Part shown: positions 29,773 through 38,712 of the stretch, one piece after another | Layout of the letters: every line of letters begins with the position of its first letter | How positions within the stretch are numbered: position 1 is the first letter of the stretch | DNA from: Chachezhania antarctica | Lineage (GTDB): Bacteria; Pseudomonadota; Alphaproteobacteria; Rhodobacterales; Rhodobacteraceae | Direction of reading: 5' to 3' | DNA length: 64,000 bases | Assembly (NCBI RefSeq): GCF_003646465.1 | Contig: NZ_QZEX01000004.1 | Location: forward strand, 310,001-374,000 | The notes under the pieces: generated by a model | Seen by the model: the letters and a program-made list of their open reading frames with translations, nothing else | The model's database searches: none | What the model was told of the DNA's origin: nothing | Made by a program: the position numbers and the translations under genes

Positions 29773-30126
29773 TTGAAGAAACCGATGATTCTGGTCGCGG
29801 CGCTTGGGTTTTCCCTTGGCGCAGTTTCACCTGCAGTGGCCCTCGACGGCCCCGAGATCCCGTGGGTCAGGGATGTCTCCCTGAATGTCGGCGAAAGCCA
29901 GGTGATTTACGGGTACCGCGGCGACTGCGGACAAGCCCCTGTCCTAAGCTCGGTCCGGGTGCCGGCGACGAAAACGGGCAAGATCAGCTTTGGCAAGAAG
30001 GGCTGGCGGAACAGCAATTCCTGTGGTGGCGAAACCCCGGCCATGCAGCTTGTCTTCACGGCCACGCAAAAGGGCCGGGAACAGATCAAGATCCAGGGCG
30101 ATACGATCAAGATCAACGTGAAGTAG
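29773..30126 (+). CDS. Small exported protein of unknown function
   Basis: A precursor of 117 residues with a clear Sec signal peptide (KKPMILVAALGFSLGAVSPAVA, cleaved before LDGPEIPW). The TTG at 29773 is chosen because GGGAG at 29760-29764 lies 8 nt before it; the alternative ATG at 29758 has no ribosome binding site. The mature protein is small, basic at its end (GREQIKIQGDTIKINVK) and has two cysteines (GDCGQAP and NSCGGE) that could form a disulfide. The pattern LNVGESQVI...FTATQKGREQIKIQ resembles a small immunoglobulin-like or inhibitor-type (chagasin-like) beta domain, but I cannot confirm a family. Confidence 0.7.
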   Translation: MKKPMILVAALGFSLGAVSPAVALDGPEIPWVRDVSLNVGESQVIYGYRGDCGQAPVLSSVRVPATKTGKISFGKKGWRNSNSCGGETPAMQLVFTATQKGREQIKIQGDTIKINVK

Positions 30127-30150
30127 CGGCAAGCTGCTTCTGAAGAAAAA

Positions 30151-30185
30151 TTTTCCGGGGTCGGTCGCAGACCGTGCCCGGGAAA
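30151..30185 (+). terminator. Nested hairpin terminator
   Basis: Outer arms CCGGG and CCCGG enclose CGGTC-GCA-GACCG, beginning about 25 nt after the preceding stop codon, with A/T-rich flanks on both sides. Confidence 0.55.
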
Positions 30186-30362
30186 TTATCCGGACTTACG
30201 GACAGCCGCGTGCGTGTGCTGCATTCCCCCGCATCCACGCTGGGCTGCGTGATGCGTTAGCCTGTCCAAACGCCTGCCCAGGTTGAAGAATCGTCCTGCA
30301 AAATCTAGCCTGTCCACAGGCAGATGAGTCGACATCTGCTACCAGAGAAGGTGGATACCCCG

Positions 30363-30608
30363 ATGAAACGATTTTGTTTCCCTTTGATAGCCATTGTGGG
30401 CCTCGCAAGCTGCGATACGGGCATGCAGGAAAAGCAGGTCACGGCCGACGCGGATCTGGCGCGCTGCGTGGCGGCGGCCGGGATCGACGGGGCCTTCGCC
30501 GTGTCGACCACGCTGACCGAGAGCGGTGACATCCGGCAGACTGTCAAAGCCGACGAAGATGTTTCGCCCGCACAGGCCGCCGCCGCCAACAAGTGCCTGG
30601 GGGCGTGA
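30363..30608 (+). CDS. Small lipoprotein of unknown function
   Basis: An 81-residue precursor with a lipoprotein signal (MKRFCFPLIAIVGLASCD; lipobox LASC, acylated Cys at residue 17). The mature part is about 65 residues with two further cysteines (LARCVAAAG and ANKCLGA) placed to pair. No domain is recognised. AGAAGGTGG upstream of the ATG at 30363 is a plausible ribosome binding site; the longer frame from 30324 would hide the signal peptide. Confidence 0.68.
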   Translation: MKRFCFPLIAIVGLASCDTGMQEKQVTADADLARCVAAAGIDGAFAVSTTLTESGDIRQTVKADEDVSPAQAAAANKCLGA

Positions 30609-30691
30609 TGGGCTGCAGGCGCGTCGGGGGGCCATGACCCGCTGACGCGCCGGCTTTGCCGTGTTTCGGGTGCGTGCGAAGCCGCGCGCGC

Positions 30692-32890
30692 CTATCTCTT
30701 CTTGCGACGCTGCACGTTGCCGCCACGTTGACCGGGCCGGCCTGCCGTTGATCTGCCACGGGAACCGACAGCAGCCTCGGACGCCTTTTCGACCGCCTGT
30801 TGCCGGGCCAGGGGATCGTCGGCCACCGCAAGGTCCACCGCCTCCAGCCGCTTGACCTCGTCCCTGAGGCGGGCGGCTTCCTCGAACTCCAGGTTCTCGG
30901 CCGCCTTGCGCATATCGGTCCGAAGCCCGTCAAGAACGGCCTCCAGGTTGCCGCCATGCAACGGATTTTCGATCTTGGCGGTCACGCGGGACATGTCGGT
31001 GTCGCCCTTGTAGAGGCCGGCGAGCACGTCCTCGACGTTCTTCTTCACCGTCGCGGGCGTGATGCCGTGTTCCTCGTTATAGGCCATCTGCTTGGCGCGG
31101 CGGCGGTCGGTTTCGGCCAGCGCGCGCTCCATCGATCCGGTGATACGGTCGGCGTACATGATCACCCGGCCTTCGGCATTCCGCGCGGCGCGGCCGATGG
31201 TCTGGATCAGCGACGTCTCGGACCGCAGGAAGCCTTCCTTGTCGGCATCGAGGATCGCGACCAGCCCACATTCAGGAATATCAAGGCCTTCGCGTAGCAA
31301 GTTGATCCCCACCAGCACGTCGAAGGCGCCCAGCCGCAGGTCGCGCAGGATCTCGATCCGTTCGATCGTGTCGATGTCGGAGTGCATGTAGCGGACGCGC
31401 ACGCCCTGTTCGTGCAGGTATTCCGTCAGGTCCTCGGCCATGCGCTTGGTCAACACGGTGGCCAGCACGCGGTAACCCGCGGCGGCGACGCGTTTTACTT
31501 CGTCCAGCAGATCGTCGACCTGCATTTCCACGGGGCGAATTTCAACCTGCGGATCCAGAAGCCCGGTCGGGCGGATGACCTGTTCGGTGAAGACACCACC
31601 CGCCTGGTCGATCTCCCAAGCCGCGGGCGTGGCCGAAACGAAGACGGATTGCGGCCGCATCGCATCCCATTCCTCGAACTTCAGGGGCCGGTTGTCCATG
31701 CACGAGGGCAGGCGGAACCCGTGTTCGGCCAGCGTGAACTTGCGCCGGTAGTCGCCCCGGTACATGCCGCCGATCTGCGGCACCGACACGTGGCTTTCGT
31801 CGGCGAAGACGATGGCGTTGTCGGGGATGAATTCGAACAGGGTGGGCGGCGGTTCACCCGGCGCGCGGCCGGTCAGGTAGCGCGAATAGTTCTCGATCCC
31901 GTTGCAGACGCCGGTCGCTTCCAGCATCTCCAGATCGAAGTTCGTGCGCTGCTCCAGCCGTTGCGCTTCCAGCAACTTGCCTTCGCTGACCAGCAGATCC
32001 AGCCGCTGCTTGAGCTCTTTCTTGATGCCGATGATCGCCTGCTGCATCGTCGGGCGCGGGGTCACGTAGTGGGAATTCGCGTAGATGCGGATCTGGTCGA
32101 ACGTGTCGGTACGCTCACCGGTCAGGGGATCGAATTCAGAAATGGATTCAAGCTCGTCTCCGAAGAAGCTCAACTTCCAGGCCCGGTCGTCGAGGTGGGC
32201 GGGATGCACCTCAAGCACATCGCCGCGCACACGGAACGACCCGCGCTGGAACGCCTGATCGTTGCGCTTGTACTGCTGTGCCACCAGATCGGCGATGACC
32301 GACCGCACGTCATAGCTTTGCCCGACCTTCAGGTCCTGTGTCATCGCGCCATAGGTTTCGACCGAGCCGATGCCGTAGATGCACGACACCGAGGCGACGA
32401 TGATCACGTCGTCACGCTCCAGAAGCGCCCGGGTGGCCGAGTGGCGCATCCGGTCGATCTGTTCGTTGATCTGGCTTTCCTTCTCGATATAGGTATCCGA
32501 CCGCGCAACGTAAGCTTCGGGCTGGTAGTAGTCGTAATAGCTGACAAAATATTCGACGGCGTTGTCGGGGAAGAAGCCCTTGAACTCTCCATAAAGCTGC
32601 GCCGCGAGCGTCTTGTTCGGGGCAAGAATGATCGCCGGGCGCTGGGTTTCCTCGATCACGCGGGCCATGGTGAAGGTCTTGCCGGTGCCGGTCGCGCCCA
32701 GCAGCACCTGGTTGCGTTCGCCGGCGTTGATGGCTTCGGTCAGTTCGGCAATGGCATGGGGCTGGTCGCCTGCCGCGTTGAAGTCGGTCTGCATGCGAAA
32801 GCGGATGCCACCTTCAAGCTTGTCACGCTCGCGGACATCGGGGGCCGGTGCGTGCAGCATCGGCAGCTGATCGGGACGGTTGTTGTGCAT
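30692..32890 (-). CDS. uvrB: Excinuclease ABC subunit B
   Basis: Damage-recognition helicase-like subunit of nucleotide excision repair; it is loaded by UvrA and directs incision by UvrC. The 732-residue protein has Walker A GATGTGKT (65-72), the damage-probing beta-hairpin in [18 protein letters not shown] (Walker B region), helicase motifs V/VI ([21 protein letters not shown]) and a C-terminal UVR domain ([20 protein letters not shown]) for UvrC contact. A basic tail ([12 protein letters not shown]) follows. No alphaproteobacterial SOS box (GTTC-N7-GTTC) was found just upstream. Confidence 0.97.
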   Translation of the reverse strand: MHNNRPDQLPMLHAPAPDVRERDKLEGGIRFRMQTDFNAAGDQPHAIAELTEAINAGERNQVLLGATGTGKTFTMARVIEETQRPAIILAPNKTLAAQLYGEFKGFFPDNAVEYFVSYYDYYQPEAYVARSDTYIEKESQINEQIDRMRHSATRALLERDDVIIVASVSCIYGIGSVETYGAMTQDLKVGQSYDVRSVIADLVAQQYKRNDQAFQRGSFRVRGDVLEVHPAHLDDRAWKLSFFGDELESISEFDPLTGERTDTFDQIRIYANSHYVTPRPTMQQAIIGIKKELKQRLDLLVSEGKLLEAQRLEQRTNFDLEMLEATGVCNGIENYSRYLTGRAPGEPPPTLFEFIPDNAIVFADESHVSVPQIGGMYRGDYRRKFTLAEHGFRLPSCMDNRPLKFEEWDAMRPQSVFVSATPAAWEIDQAGGVFTEQVIRPTGLLDPQVEIRPVEMQVDDLLDEVKRVAAAGYRVLATVLTKRMAEDLTEYLHEQGVRVRYMHSDIDTIERIEILRDLRLGAFDVLVGINLLREGLDIPECGLVAILDADKEGFLRSETSLIQTIGRAARNAEGRVIMYADRITGSMERALAETDRRRAKQMAYNEEHGITPATVKKNVEDVLAGLYKGDTDMSRVTAKIENPLHGGNLEAVLDGLRTDMRKAAENLEFEEAARLRDEVKRLEAVDLAVADDPLARQQAVEKASEAAVGSRGRSTAGRPGQRGGNVQRRKKR

Positions 32891-33023
32891 GGGGGCGACC
32901 TCCGTCCCCCATATGGGTGCGGGGCCGGCCCATGGTCAAGGCGCAGGGGGCTGCGGCGATTGGGGACTTGCCGCAAGGCGCGCATTCGGGGATATTCGGT
33001 GCGCAGAATCCGGAGGTTGCCCC

Positions 33024-33335
33024 ATGCTTGCGCGCATCTATCGTCCCGCCAGGACCGCCATGTCCTCGGGCCAGGCCAAGACCCATCTGTGGGTGCTGGA
33101 ATTCGCCCCGGCGTCGAAGCGCGAAGTGGATCCGCTGATGGGTTGGACCTCGTCCTCCGATACCCAAAGCCAGGTGCGCATGCGGTTCGAGACGAAGGAA
33201 GCCGCGCTGGAATATGCCGAGGCACACGGCATCGACGCGCAAGTGATCGAGCCCAAGACCCGCAAGCCCAACATTCGCCCCCGCGGCTATGGCGAGAACT
33301 TCGCGACCGACCGCCGCGGCGCCTGGACCCACTGA
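33024..33335 (+). CDS. NADH dehydrogenase accessory subunit, NDUFS4-like
   Basis: A 103-residue homologue of the mitochondrial 18-kDa complex I subunit NDUFS4 (ETC complex I subunit family), which stabilises the NADH-binding module. Diagnostic features are [20 protein letters not shown] at the N-terminus, the [20 protein letters not shown] core and the end [13 protein letters not shown]. Among bacteria the subunit is found mainly in Alphaproteobacteria. GGAGG lies 7 nt before the ATG at 33024. The main nuo operon is not in the window. Confidence 0.9.
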   Translation: MLARIYRPARTAMSSGQAKTHLWVLEFAPASKREVDPLMGWTSSSDTQSQVRMRFETKEAALEYAEAHGIDAQVIEPKTRKPNIRPRGYGENFATDRRGAWTH

Positions 33336-33341
33336 ACCGGG

Positions 33342-33812
33342 TTGTCGGATTTCTCGGTCCGGCCGGCAGATCCCCTTGGCGCGCCGGCACAGGGGCTGAT
33401 CGCGCGGCATCTGTCCCTGATGCACGAACAGACCCCGCCCGAAAGCGTCCATGCCATGGGCGCGGCCGAACTGGCGGGGCCTGATGTCGATTTTTTCCTG
33501 CTCTGGGACGGTGACACGCCGCTGGCCATGGGCGCGCTCAAGCGCTGGGGCGACCGCCAGGGCGAGCTGAAATCCATGCATGTCCTGGCCGAGGCGCGGG
33601 GCCGGGGCGTCGGAGCTGCCCTGCTGGATCATCTGCTGGCCCACGCCCGAACGCTGGGACTGGTCAGGCTGAGCCTAGAGACCGGCGCCGATGAGTATTT
33701 CATCGTGGCGCGAAGGCTTTATGCCCGGTACGGGTTCCAGCCCTGTCCGCCCTTCGCGGATTACGTGCCCGATCCACTGAGCGCCTTCATGAGGCTGGAT
33801 CTGGCGCCCTAG
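33342..33812 (+). CDS. GNAT-family N-acetyltransferase
   Basis: A 156-residue acetyl-CoA-dependent acetyltransferase. Motif A, LAEARGRGVGAALLDHLL, binds the CoA pyrophosphate; motif B is the ARRLYARYGFQPCPPF strand-helix near the C-terminus. The order of strands resembles the YsnE/EpsM-type branch. The substrate is unknown. The start is a TTG at 33342, 6 nt after the complex I subunit stop, implying translational coupling; an internal ATG (MHEQTPPE) would remove the first strand. Confidence 0.85.
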   Translation: MSDFSVRPADPLGAPAQGLIARHLSLMHEQTPPESVHAMGAAELAGPDVDFFLLWDGDTPLAMGALKRWGDRQGELKSMHVLAEARGRGVGAALLDHLLAHARTLGLVRLSLETGADEYFIVARRLYARYGFQPCPPFADYVPDPLSAFMRLDLAP

Positions 33813-33877
33813 GACAAGGTCCAAGGTCATTTGACCTGCCATGGGATTTCGGGCAATGACTGCACCGTCGTCAGTGC

Positions 33878-33954
33878 GGGCCGTTAGCTCAGTTGGATAG
33901 AGCACGGGACTTCTAATCCTGGGGTCGAGGGTTCGAATCCTTCACGGCCCGCCA
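33878..33954 (+). tRNA. tRNA-Arg (anticodon TCT)
   Basis: A 77-nt cloverleaf with encoded CCA. The acceptor stem GGGCCGT (33878-33884) pairs with ACGGCCC, discriminator G and CCA end at 33954. The D-loop is AGTTGGATAG, the anticodon stem CGGGA/TCCTG encloses CTTCTAA (anticodon TCT, reading AGA/AGG), and GGTTCGAATCC is the T arm. AGA and AGG are rare codons in DNA this GC-rich. Confidence 0.97.
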
Positions 33955-34051
33955 TATCGACAAATCAGGCAGAACGGACCTTCCCGTCGCAATCCCTTCG
34001 CAATCGCACGGTGAAGACCGCACTGTCCGACGCGGGGCTGGCTGCCCGCGA

Positions 34052-34792
34052 TCAGAAGCGCATCGATACGCCGAAGAGGGGGCCCGACAGATCCACATCC
34101 ATCGTCGTGGCCGCGCTTGAGTTCTGGATGCTCATGTAGCGGTAGCCGCCTTCGGCCGACCAGACATCGTTGAACTTGTAGCCCACCGCGCCAAGGACCT
34201 GCCACGAGGTCGTATCGCCGTTCAGCTGACCGCCGGCATCCGCGAATCCAAGCGCGTACCACCTGTCGGTGAAATTTGTCTGGAAGCGGGCCGCGATCAC
34301 CGGGTCGACCCACGTGTCGCTGTTGGAGGAGGTGACACCGCCCGGGTCCAGCTTCGTGTCGACGGTCATGGAGATCCCGCGCAAACCAAGCCCGACGTCG
34401 AGCGACGACCGTGCACCGCCAGCCACCTGGTACATGCCGTAGCCGCTGCCGATCGTCATCTTGGTGTCGACGGTTGCCCCCGTGAACCCGGCGCCATTCG
34501 GTGGCAGGCCGTTGTCGAGGCCGATATTGGCGTAGACCAGATCGCCTATGAGGCTCCACCGTCCGTTCTGGGCCCGGAATGCGCCCATGAAGGCCATTTT
34601 CAGATCCGACAGAACGTCGTTGATGCTCAACTCTCCCGAGACGGTGCCTCTGGGCGTCGCGGCAGACACGTCGATGCCCGAGGCCCAGCCGTAGACCGAC
34701 AATCGCGTCGACCAGTCGGACTCCTGTGCCATGGCCTGCGCCGGGACAAGGGCGAGACCCAGGCAGAGGGCGGACGCTTCAAGACGTTTCAT
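34052..34792 (-). CDS. Outer-membrane beta-barrel protein
   Basis: A 246-residue protein with a Sec signal peptide (ALCLGLALVPAQAMAQ) and a mature part made of alternating amphipathic strands. It ends in phenylalanine (LFGVSMRF), the usual BAM-recognition C-terminus. Strands such as WSTRLSVYGWASGID, RWSLIGDLVYANIG and VWSAEGGYRYMSI fit an 8-10-stranded barrel of the OmpA/OmpW size class. I chose the ATG at 34790-34792 because it directly precedes the signal peptide. It stands alone between tRNA-Arg and a Cys-rich unknown gene. Pore, adhesin or structural roles are possible. Confidence 0.8.
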   Translation of the reverse strand: MKRLEASALCLGLALVPAQAMAQESDWSTRLSVYGWASGIDVSAATPRGTVSGELSINDVLSDLKMAFMGAFRAQNGRWSLIGDLVYANIGLDNGLPPNGAGFTGATVDTKMTIGSGYGMYQVAGGARSSLDVGLGLRGISMTVDTKLDPGGVTSSNSDTWVDPVIAARFQTNFTDRWYALGFADAGGQLNGDTTSWQVLGAVGYKFNDVWSAEGGYRYMSIQNSSAATTMDVDLSGPLFGVSMRF

Positions 34793-34933
34793 CGTGACAA
34801 CCTCGCATAACACTATCGGGCGGTCCGGCCCATGGGAACGGCGATAGAGGCAGACTCGCCTTAACGACGATATTGATTTGCGGATCACACGCAAAGAGCC
34901 GTTTTTCATCGGCCCCTTTTTCCATCGCGGTGG

Positions 34934-35422
34934 TCAGTATTCGTGATCCTGACCAACCGGCAGTGGGGCGGGCGACCGGTCCATGCAGATATCGGCGACG
35001 ATCTGCGCCGACATCAGGACGCGGGACACGTCGTTGCCTTCGCACAGCAGGACGGCATGGCCCTGCGCGGCGTCGGGCCGGTTGCGGGCCGTGGCCTTGA
35101 TCGTGTTCAGGAAAGCACGCTCGTGGGGGGAGACATGGCCCGCGCAGCAGGTGCAGTTGGCGTTGTTGTATCGAAAGCTCGACCTGCGGCTGCGGCGCAT
35201 GGCCTGGACCGCGGACAGCACCGCGCAGGCGGCGTGCGGGCCGGTGTCGTGCCCGAACGTGTCGAGCGCCGCGGAGATCGCCTGAAGCCAGCCCTGCTGT
35301 TCCGGGTCTGCGAAGCTGGAGAAGTAGTGCCGGGCGATGGTGAGAATCGCGCGTTCGGCCGATGTATAGCCCAGTTGGTGAATGGGCGTTCCGCGGCTGC
35401 TTGCCTCGCAATTGTTGGTCAT
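34934..35422 (-). CDS. Cysteine-containing protein of unknown function
   Basis: A 162-residue soluble, helical protein with no family I recognise. Cysteines occur at the N-terminus (NNCEAS), within the helix HAACAVLSAVQAMRRSRR, in a C-x-C-C-x2-H cluster (NCTCCAGHVS), in LLCEGND and at the end (DICMDR). The cluster together with neighbouring histidines could bind iron, zinc or copper. It lies downstream of bfr on the same strand but beyond a strong terminator, so it has its own promoter, probably near the inverted repeat GACTA-N6-TAGTC at 35505-35520. A metal-related role is only suggested by context. Confidence 0.72.
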   Translation of the reverse strand: MTNNCEASSRGTPIHQLGYTSAERAILTIARHYFSSFADPEQQGWLQAISAALDTFGHDTGPHAACAVLSAVQAMRRSRRSSFRYNNANCTCCAGHVSPHERAFLNTIKATARNRPDAAQGHAVLLCEGNDVSRVLMSAQIVADICMDRSPAPLPVGQDHEY

Positions 35423-35504
35423 GTCCTGCCCCTGATCGCGGCGCCGGGCCTCCGGCGCCTTTTCACGTCGACCTGGCTGGCAGTGATGCGGCTGGGTGCA
35501 ATTA

Positions 35505-35520
35505 GACTACTGTTTTAGTC
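35505..35520 (-). promoter_or_regulatory. Inverted repeat upstream of the Cys-rich gene
   Basis: GACTA (35505-35509) and TAGTC (35516-35520) with 6 nt between, in an AT-rich stretch 83 nt before the start codon. It is a possible operator; no regulator is assigned. Confidence 0.3.
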
Positions 35521-35560
35521 AGGTATTGACCAGAGGGTCTTTTGCCCGAAACCGGACACG

Positions 35561-35611
35561 AAAAACGCGCCGCTGGGAGGCGGCGCGCGGGGTCTTTCCG
35601 GTTGTCCGGAA
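35561..35611 (-). terminator. Intrinsic terminator of bfr
   Basis: On the minus strand, CGCGCCGC and GCGGCGCG (35587-35580 and 35573-35566, 6-nt loop) form a perfect 8-bp stem followed by five T residues (the A-run at 35561-35565). A second small stem TTCCGG/CCGGAA lies between it and the bfr stop. It is the most canonical terminator in the window. Confidence 0.9.
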
Positions 35612-35614
35612 GGA

Positions 35615-36100
35615 TCAGTCTTCCTGATCGATCTTGTAGGCGTTGAGCTGCTTGTACTTCTCGTCGCCGATTTCCTTGATCAGGTCGAGCTGGGTTTCAA
35701 GGAAGTCGATATGACCTTCCTCGTCGCTCATCAGCTGTTCGAACAGGCTCATGGTAACGTAGTCGCCTTCGTCGCGGCACAGTTCGCGCGCTTCCTTGTA
35801 AAGCTCGCGCGCCGAGTACTCGGCCGCCAGATCGCATTCCAGCGTTTCCTTGGCGTTCTCGCCGATGCGCAGGGGATCGAGCGTCTGGAGGTTCGGGTGG
35901 CCTTCAAGGAAGATGATACGCTCGATGATCTTGTCGGCGTGTTCCATCTCCTCGATGCTTTCCTCACGGCTTTTCTTTGCCATGTGGCCGAGGCCCCAGT
36001 CGTCCTGCAACCGGTAGTGCAGCCAGTACTGGCTTACGGCGGTCAGCTCGTGCCGAAGCGCCTTGTTGAGTATTTCGATGACCTTGGGGCTGCCTTTCAT
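35615..36100 (-). CDS. bfr: Bacterioferritin
   Basis: Iron-storage protein that oxidises Fe(II) and stores ferric mineral in a 24-mer with haem between subunits. The 161-residue chain has all ferroxidase ligands at their standard positions (Glu18, Glu51, His54, Glu94, Glu127, His130) and the haem ligand Met52 (EEMEHADK). The start [15 protein letters not shown] is canonical. No bfd ferredoxin gene is adjacent. A 15-nt Irr-like box lies 43 nt upstream, fitting repression of iron storage under iron limitation. A strong terminator follows. Confidence 0.97.
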   Translation of the reverse strand: MKGSPKVIEILNKALRHELTAVSQYWLHYRLQDDWGLGHMAKKSREESIEEMEHADKIIERIIFLEGHPNLQTLDPLRIGENAKETLECDLAAEYSARELYKEARELCRDEGDYVTMSLFEQLMSDEEGHIDFLETQLDLIKEIGDEKYKQLNAYKIDQED

Positions 36101-36142
36101 GGACCTCTCCTTCTGTACGTGAGTCCCGCATTGAGACTGATA

Positions 36143-36157
36143 TTAGAGTCATTCCAA
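36143..36157 (-). promoter_or_regulatory. Irr-like iron-control box before bfr
   Basis: TTAGAGTCATTCCAA matches the Irr ICE-type pattern TTAGAA-N3-TTCTAA at 10 of 12 positions. It is an imperfect palindrome 43 nt before the bfr start. Irr control of bfr is known in Alphaproteobacteria; binding here is inferred. Confidence 0.45.
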
Positions 36158-36237
36158 GTTTAATGACAGCACTGTTCTTGCGAAGAAATCGACGCAAATT
36201 GTTGTGCGCGCGCCACAGCAGGACCGAGACGGAGGCT

Positions 36238-38055
36238 TCAGTCCTGGGGGGAGGCGGCCAGAGCTTTCGCCTTTTCGAAGCTGGCCACCACGACATCCGC
36301 GATCTCTGCCGTCGTTTCGAAGTTTTCGAGAAACGCGCGCGGATCGCGGTAGAAGAGCGAATTCGGGTCCATCTGCGACAGGGACTTTCGCGCAAGATCG
36401 TGGTCGCCGAGCTCTGCCGCGGCCATGGCGACCAGGGCCACCGACAGCTGGAAGTCGTCCGCTGACCCGTGCACCCCTTTCACGCCCAGGTTGGCCACGC
36501 GCTGCAGTTCGGCGAAATCCCCGGCAACGACATGGTAGAAGGCGAGAATCGCGTAGTACCAGCCGGGGGGCTGAATGGCCCTGTCGACGGCCGCTTTCAT
36601 CAACGGCACGCCTTCGTCGAAGCGGCCCCGCACCGTCAGCCGCCAGCCGATCTGCGCCATCGTGTCGGGATCGTAGGGATTGATCTCCAGAGCCTTCCGG
36701 CCCAGCCGCTCGCTTTCCTCGAACCGGCCCATGTGGTGCGTGACCGCCGACAGTGATTTCAGGGCCAGCGTATTGTCCGGGTCCAGGTCCACGGCGCGGC
36801 TCGCGGCATCATAGGCCTGGGCCAGTTCCGTTTCCTGCCCGAAGGTTCCGGGGAAGTCGTATCGCGCGGCGTCCAGGTGCACCCACCCAAGCAGGGCCCA
36901 GGCATCGGCATAGTCGGGCTGTTGGTCGACCGTTTCCTGCAGGCATTGCAGGGTCGGTGCGTACTTGCTGGCCAGGAAATTGCGGCGGTACTCGTGAGCC
37001 TGAAGCAGGCACAGGTAGCTGTCCATGCTGCCGGGGTGCAGTTTGCCACGGCTTTGCAGGACGTTTTCCGCCAAGGGTCCGTAGGGGCCCGATATGACCG
37101 TGGCGATCTGGCCCGATACGTCGTCGCGCACGTCGATCACGTTTTCCGGGGTCATCGCGACATCATAGCTTTCCGACCACAGCACTTCCTCGGACATGGC
37201 ATCGAGAAGCTGGGCCGAGATCTCGACGGTGCTTGCCTGGGACAGGACCTTGCCGCGGATCAGGTAGTTGGCCCCGGGGTTCTGCCGCCACGTGTCCAGC
37301 ACGGAAAACAGATCGGTGGGCTTCTTCGGCTGGAACACCCGCATCCCGGCGAAGGTCTTCAGGTTCTGCACCACTTCCCAGCTGAGCCCGGTGGCCAGCA
37401 TCGCGGAGGTTTCCGAACTGTCGATCGGTTCGAACGGCAGGACAGCGACCTTCGCGTAATCGTCGGGAACGGTGATGGCGGGCTTCGGCTTGGCCAGCAT
37501 GTAGTAGAGGCCGGCCCCGGCCGCCGCGGGCACGACAAGGGCCGCGGCAAGGATCGGGGCCCAACGGTTGCGGGCGCGAGACCGGACCGGCGCGGGCCGC
37601 TTTGGCTGTTCCGGCAGAGGTTCGGCAGGCGCGACATGGGTTTCCGGGGCGACGTCGTCCGGTTCCGGCGGGGGCGGGGCGACGTGGTAGAAGGCGAACT
37701 GCGGAACGTAGCCGCCCTTGGGGATCGAGATTCTGACCTCGTCCTGCGCGCCGGCCCCGGCATAGTACCCGTCCAGATCGCGACGCAGGCGGCGTGCTTC
37801 CAGCCGCACCACGGGATCGGCCTGGGCATCGAAATCGTCCCCCCGCCCGAACACGGCCTGCCCGATGGTGAACCCCTTCAGGCGGTCGTCGCGTCCGGCC
37901 AGCGTTTCTTCGACGACATAGGACAGAAACTTCCGGCGACGGTCGTTCGCCTCGAATGCGGGACTCCCCATGAGACGTGCCAGTTGCGCGCGCACCAGGC
38001 CTTCGTCCGGCGTGTCTCCGGACGGCGTTCCAATGAACGGAGATCCGTATCTCAT
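36238..38055 (-). CDS. Membrane-anchored TolB-like/TPR protein with N-terminal regulatory-type domain
   Basis: A 605-residue protein in four parts. Residues 18-120 form a conserved domain of the type fLsYVVEETLAG...VFGRgddFDaqaDPVVRLEARRLRrdL..YY...IPKGgYVPqF, seen at the N-terminus of many alphaproteobacterial TPR proteins; its size and basic helices suggest a DNA- or protein-binding module like that of CadC-type regulators. A Pro-rich linker and one membrane helix (166-187) follow. Next is a TolB/FlgO-like domain from KVAVLPFEPI (about 202-340), then TPR repeats (about 370-560). The first domain would be cytoplasmic and the rest periplasmic. It is divergent from the giant autotransporter across a region with a strong palindrome, which makes it a candidate regulator of that gene. 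Confidence 0.78.
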   Translation of the reverse strand: MRYGSPFIGTPSGDTPDEGLVRAQLARLMGSPAFEANDRRRKFLSYVVEETLAGRDDRLKGFTIGQAVFGRGDDFDAQADPVVRLEARRLRRDLDGYYAGAGAQDEVRISIPKGGYVPQFAFYHVAPPPPEPDDVAPETHVAPAEPLPEQPKRPAPVRSRARNRWAPILAAALVVPAAAGAGLYYMLAKPKPAITVPDDYAKVAVLPFEPIDSSETSAMLATGLSWEVVQNLKTFAGMRVFQPKKPTDLFSVLDTWRQNPGANYLIRGKVLSQASTVEISAQLLDAMSEEVLWSESYDVAMTPENVIDVRDDVSGQIATVISGPYGPLAENVLQSRGKLHPGSMDSYLCLLQAHEYRRNFLASKYAPTLQCLQETVDQQPDYADAWALLGWVHLDAARYDFPGTFGQETELAQAYDAASRAVDLDPDNTLALKSLSAVTHHMGRFEESERLGRKALEINPYDPDTMAQIGWRLTVRGRFDEGVPLMKAAVDRAIQPPGWYYAILAFYHVVAGDFAELQRVANLGVKGVHGSADDFQLSVALVAMAAAELGDHDLARKSLSQMDPNSLFYRDPRAFLENFETTAEIADVVVASFEKAKALAASPQD

Positions 38056-38252
38056 GTGCCCCCCCGGGAAGCCGAGATCGCGTTGTCCGGATATGCGCGC
38101 AGATTTCCTGCGGCCTTAAGGTCCGCGATCAGGCGTTTGTCACCCGGGTACGTCAGGCCTGACACAAGACGATTCAACGTTCGAACAGGTTCCAACGTCT
38201 TAACGGCACCCCGTTTGAAGGGGTGATACCACAAGCATGTTTCTGCATTCAT
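38052..38252 (-). CDS. Possible small upstream ORF (doubtful)
   Basis: A 66-codon frame whose TGA overlaps the ATG of the TPR protein (ATGA), which would allow translational coupling. However its third-position GC is only about half, far below neighbouring genes. It spans the palindrome at 38178-38199 and has no recognisable domain. I think it is more likely leader sequence than a gene. Confidence 0.2.
   Translation of the reverse strand: MNAETCLWYHPFKRGAVKTLEPVRTLNRLVSGLTYPGDKRLIADLKAAGNLRAYPDNAISASRGGT
38178..38199. promoter_or_regulatory. Near-perfect 10-2-10 palindrome in the regulator/autotransporter divergon
   Basis: ACGTTCGAAC (38178-38187) and GTTCCAACGT (38190-38199) are inverted repeats with 9 of 10 matches and a 2-nt spacer, about 120 nt upstream of the TPR gene. 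A perfect CACCCC/GGGGTG hairpin follows at 38208-38226. The palindrome suits a dimeric regulator. Confidence 0.6.
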
Positions 38253-38681
38253 ACCATCACACCAACTCGCAATTAACTCATACCACTTTTCAGAGCATTT
38301 TAATGAGACATCGCGGAACAGTTATTCAAGGTGCTTGTAGCCGATGTGACTGAAAAAACGATGCTGAAGACCGCTCCGTCTATCCTGACGCGACCGAGGC
38401 TGTACCGACACCGCTGTGCTTGGGCCGATCTGGTGTACTTCTTGGAACGGTAGGCCGGGCGTCTGCAAAGGCGATGCCCCGGTTTTCATTGGGTTCTTCC
38501 GGCCGGGCTGCCGCCTCCATGCCTATTTTCGAGATAAAACTGATTATTTGCATTTATCTTTCCTTATTTCCCGAATGAAAGTCGATCATGGGAAGAACGC
38601 GGTGTCTCGCGCGGGGCTATCCCGGCGGTTCCGGCCAATAACAACCGTCTTGGTGTACCCTGACGCGATCACTCAAAGTTA

Positions 38682-38710
38682 TTGACGCAGCGTAAATCAG
38701 TCTGCATAGG
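38682..38710 (+). promoter_or_regulatory. Sigma70-like promoter for the autotransporter
   Basis: TTGACG (38682-38687), a 17-nt spacer and CATAGG (38705-38710). The -35 is good and the -10 weak, so an activator may be needed. Transcription would begin just at the leader hairpins. Confidence 0.4.
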
Positions 38711-38712
38711 AA

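Noticed and set aside
32891-33023. SOS box expected upstream of uvrB
   Set aside because: No GTTC-N7-GTTC or its complement was found in this stretch.
38180-38193. GTTC-N6-GTTC resembling an alphaproteobacterial SOS (LexA) box
   Set aside because: The consensus spacing is N7, here it is N6, and the sequence is better explained as part of the 10-2-10 palindrome; neither neighbour is a repair gene.
38416-38685. 89-codon frame upstream of the autotransporter
   Set aside because: Poor codon bias, no ribosome binding site, runs through AT-rich control DNA and ends over the promoter -35 region.
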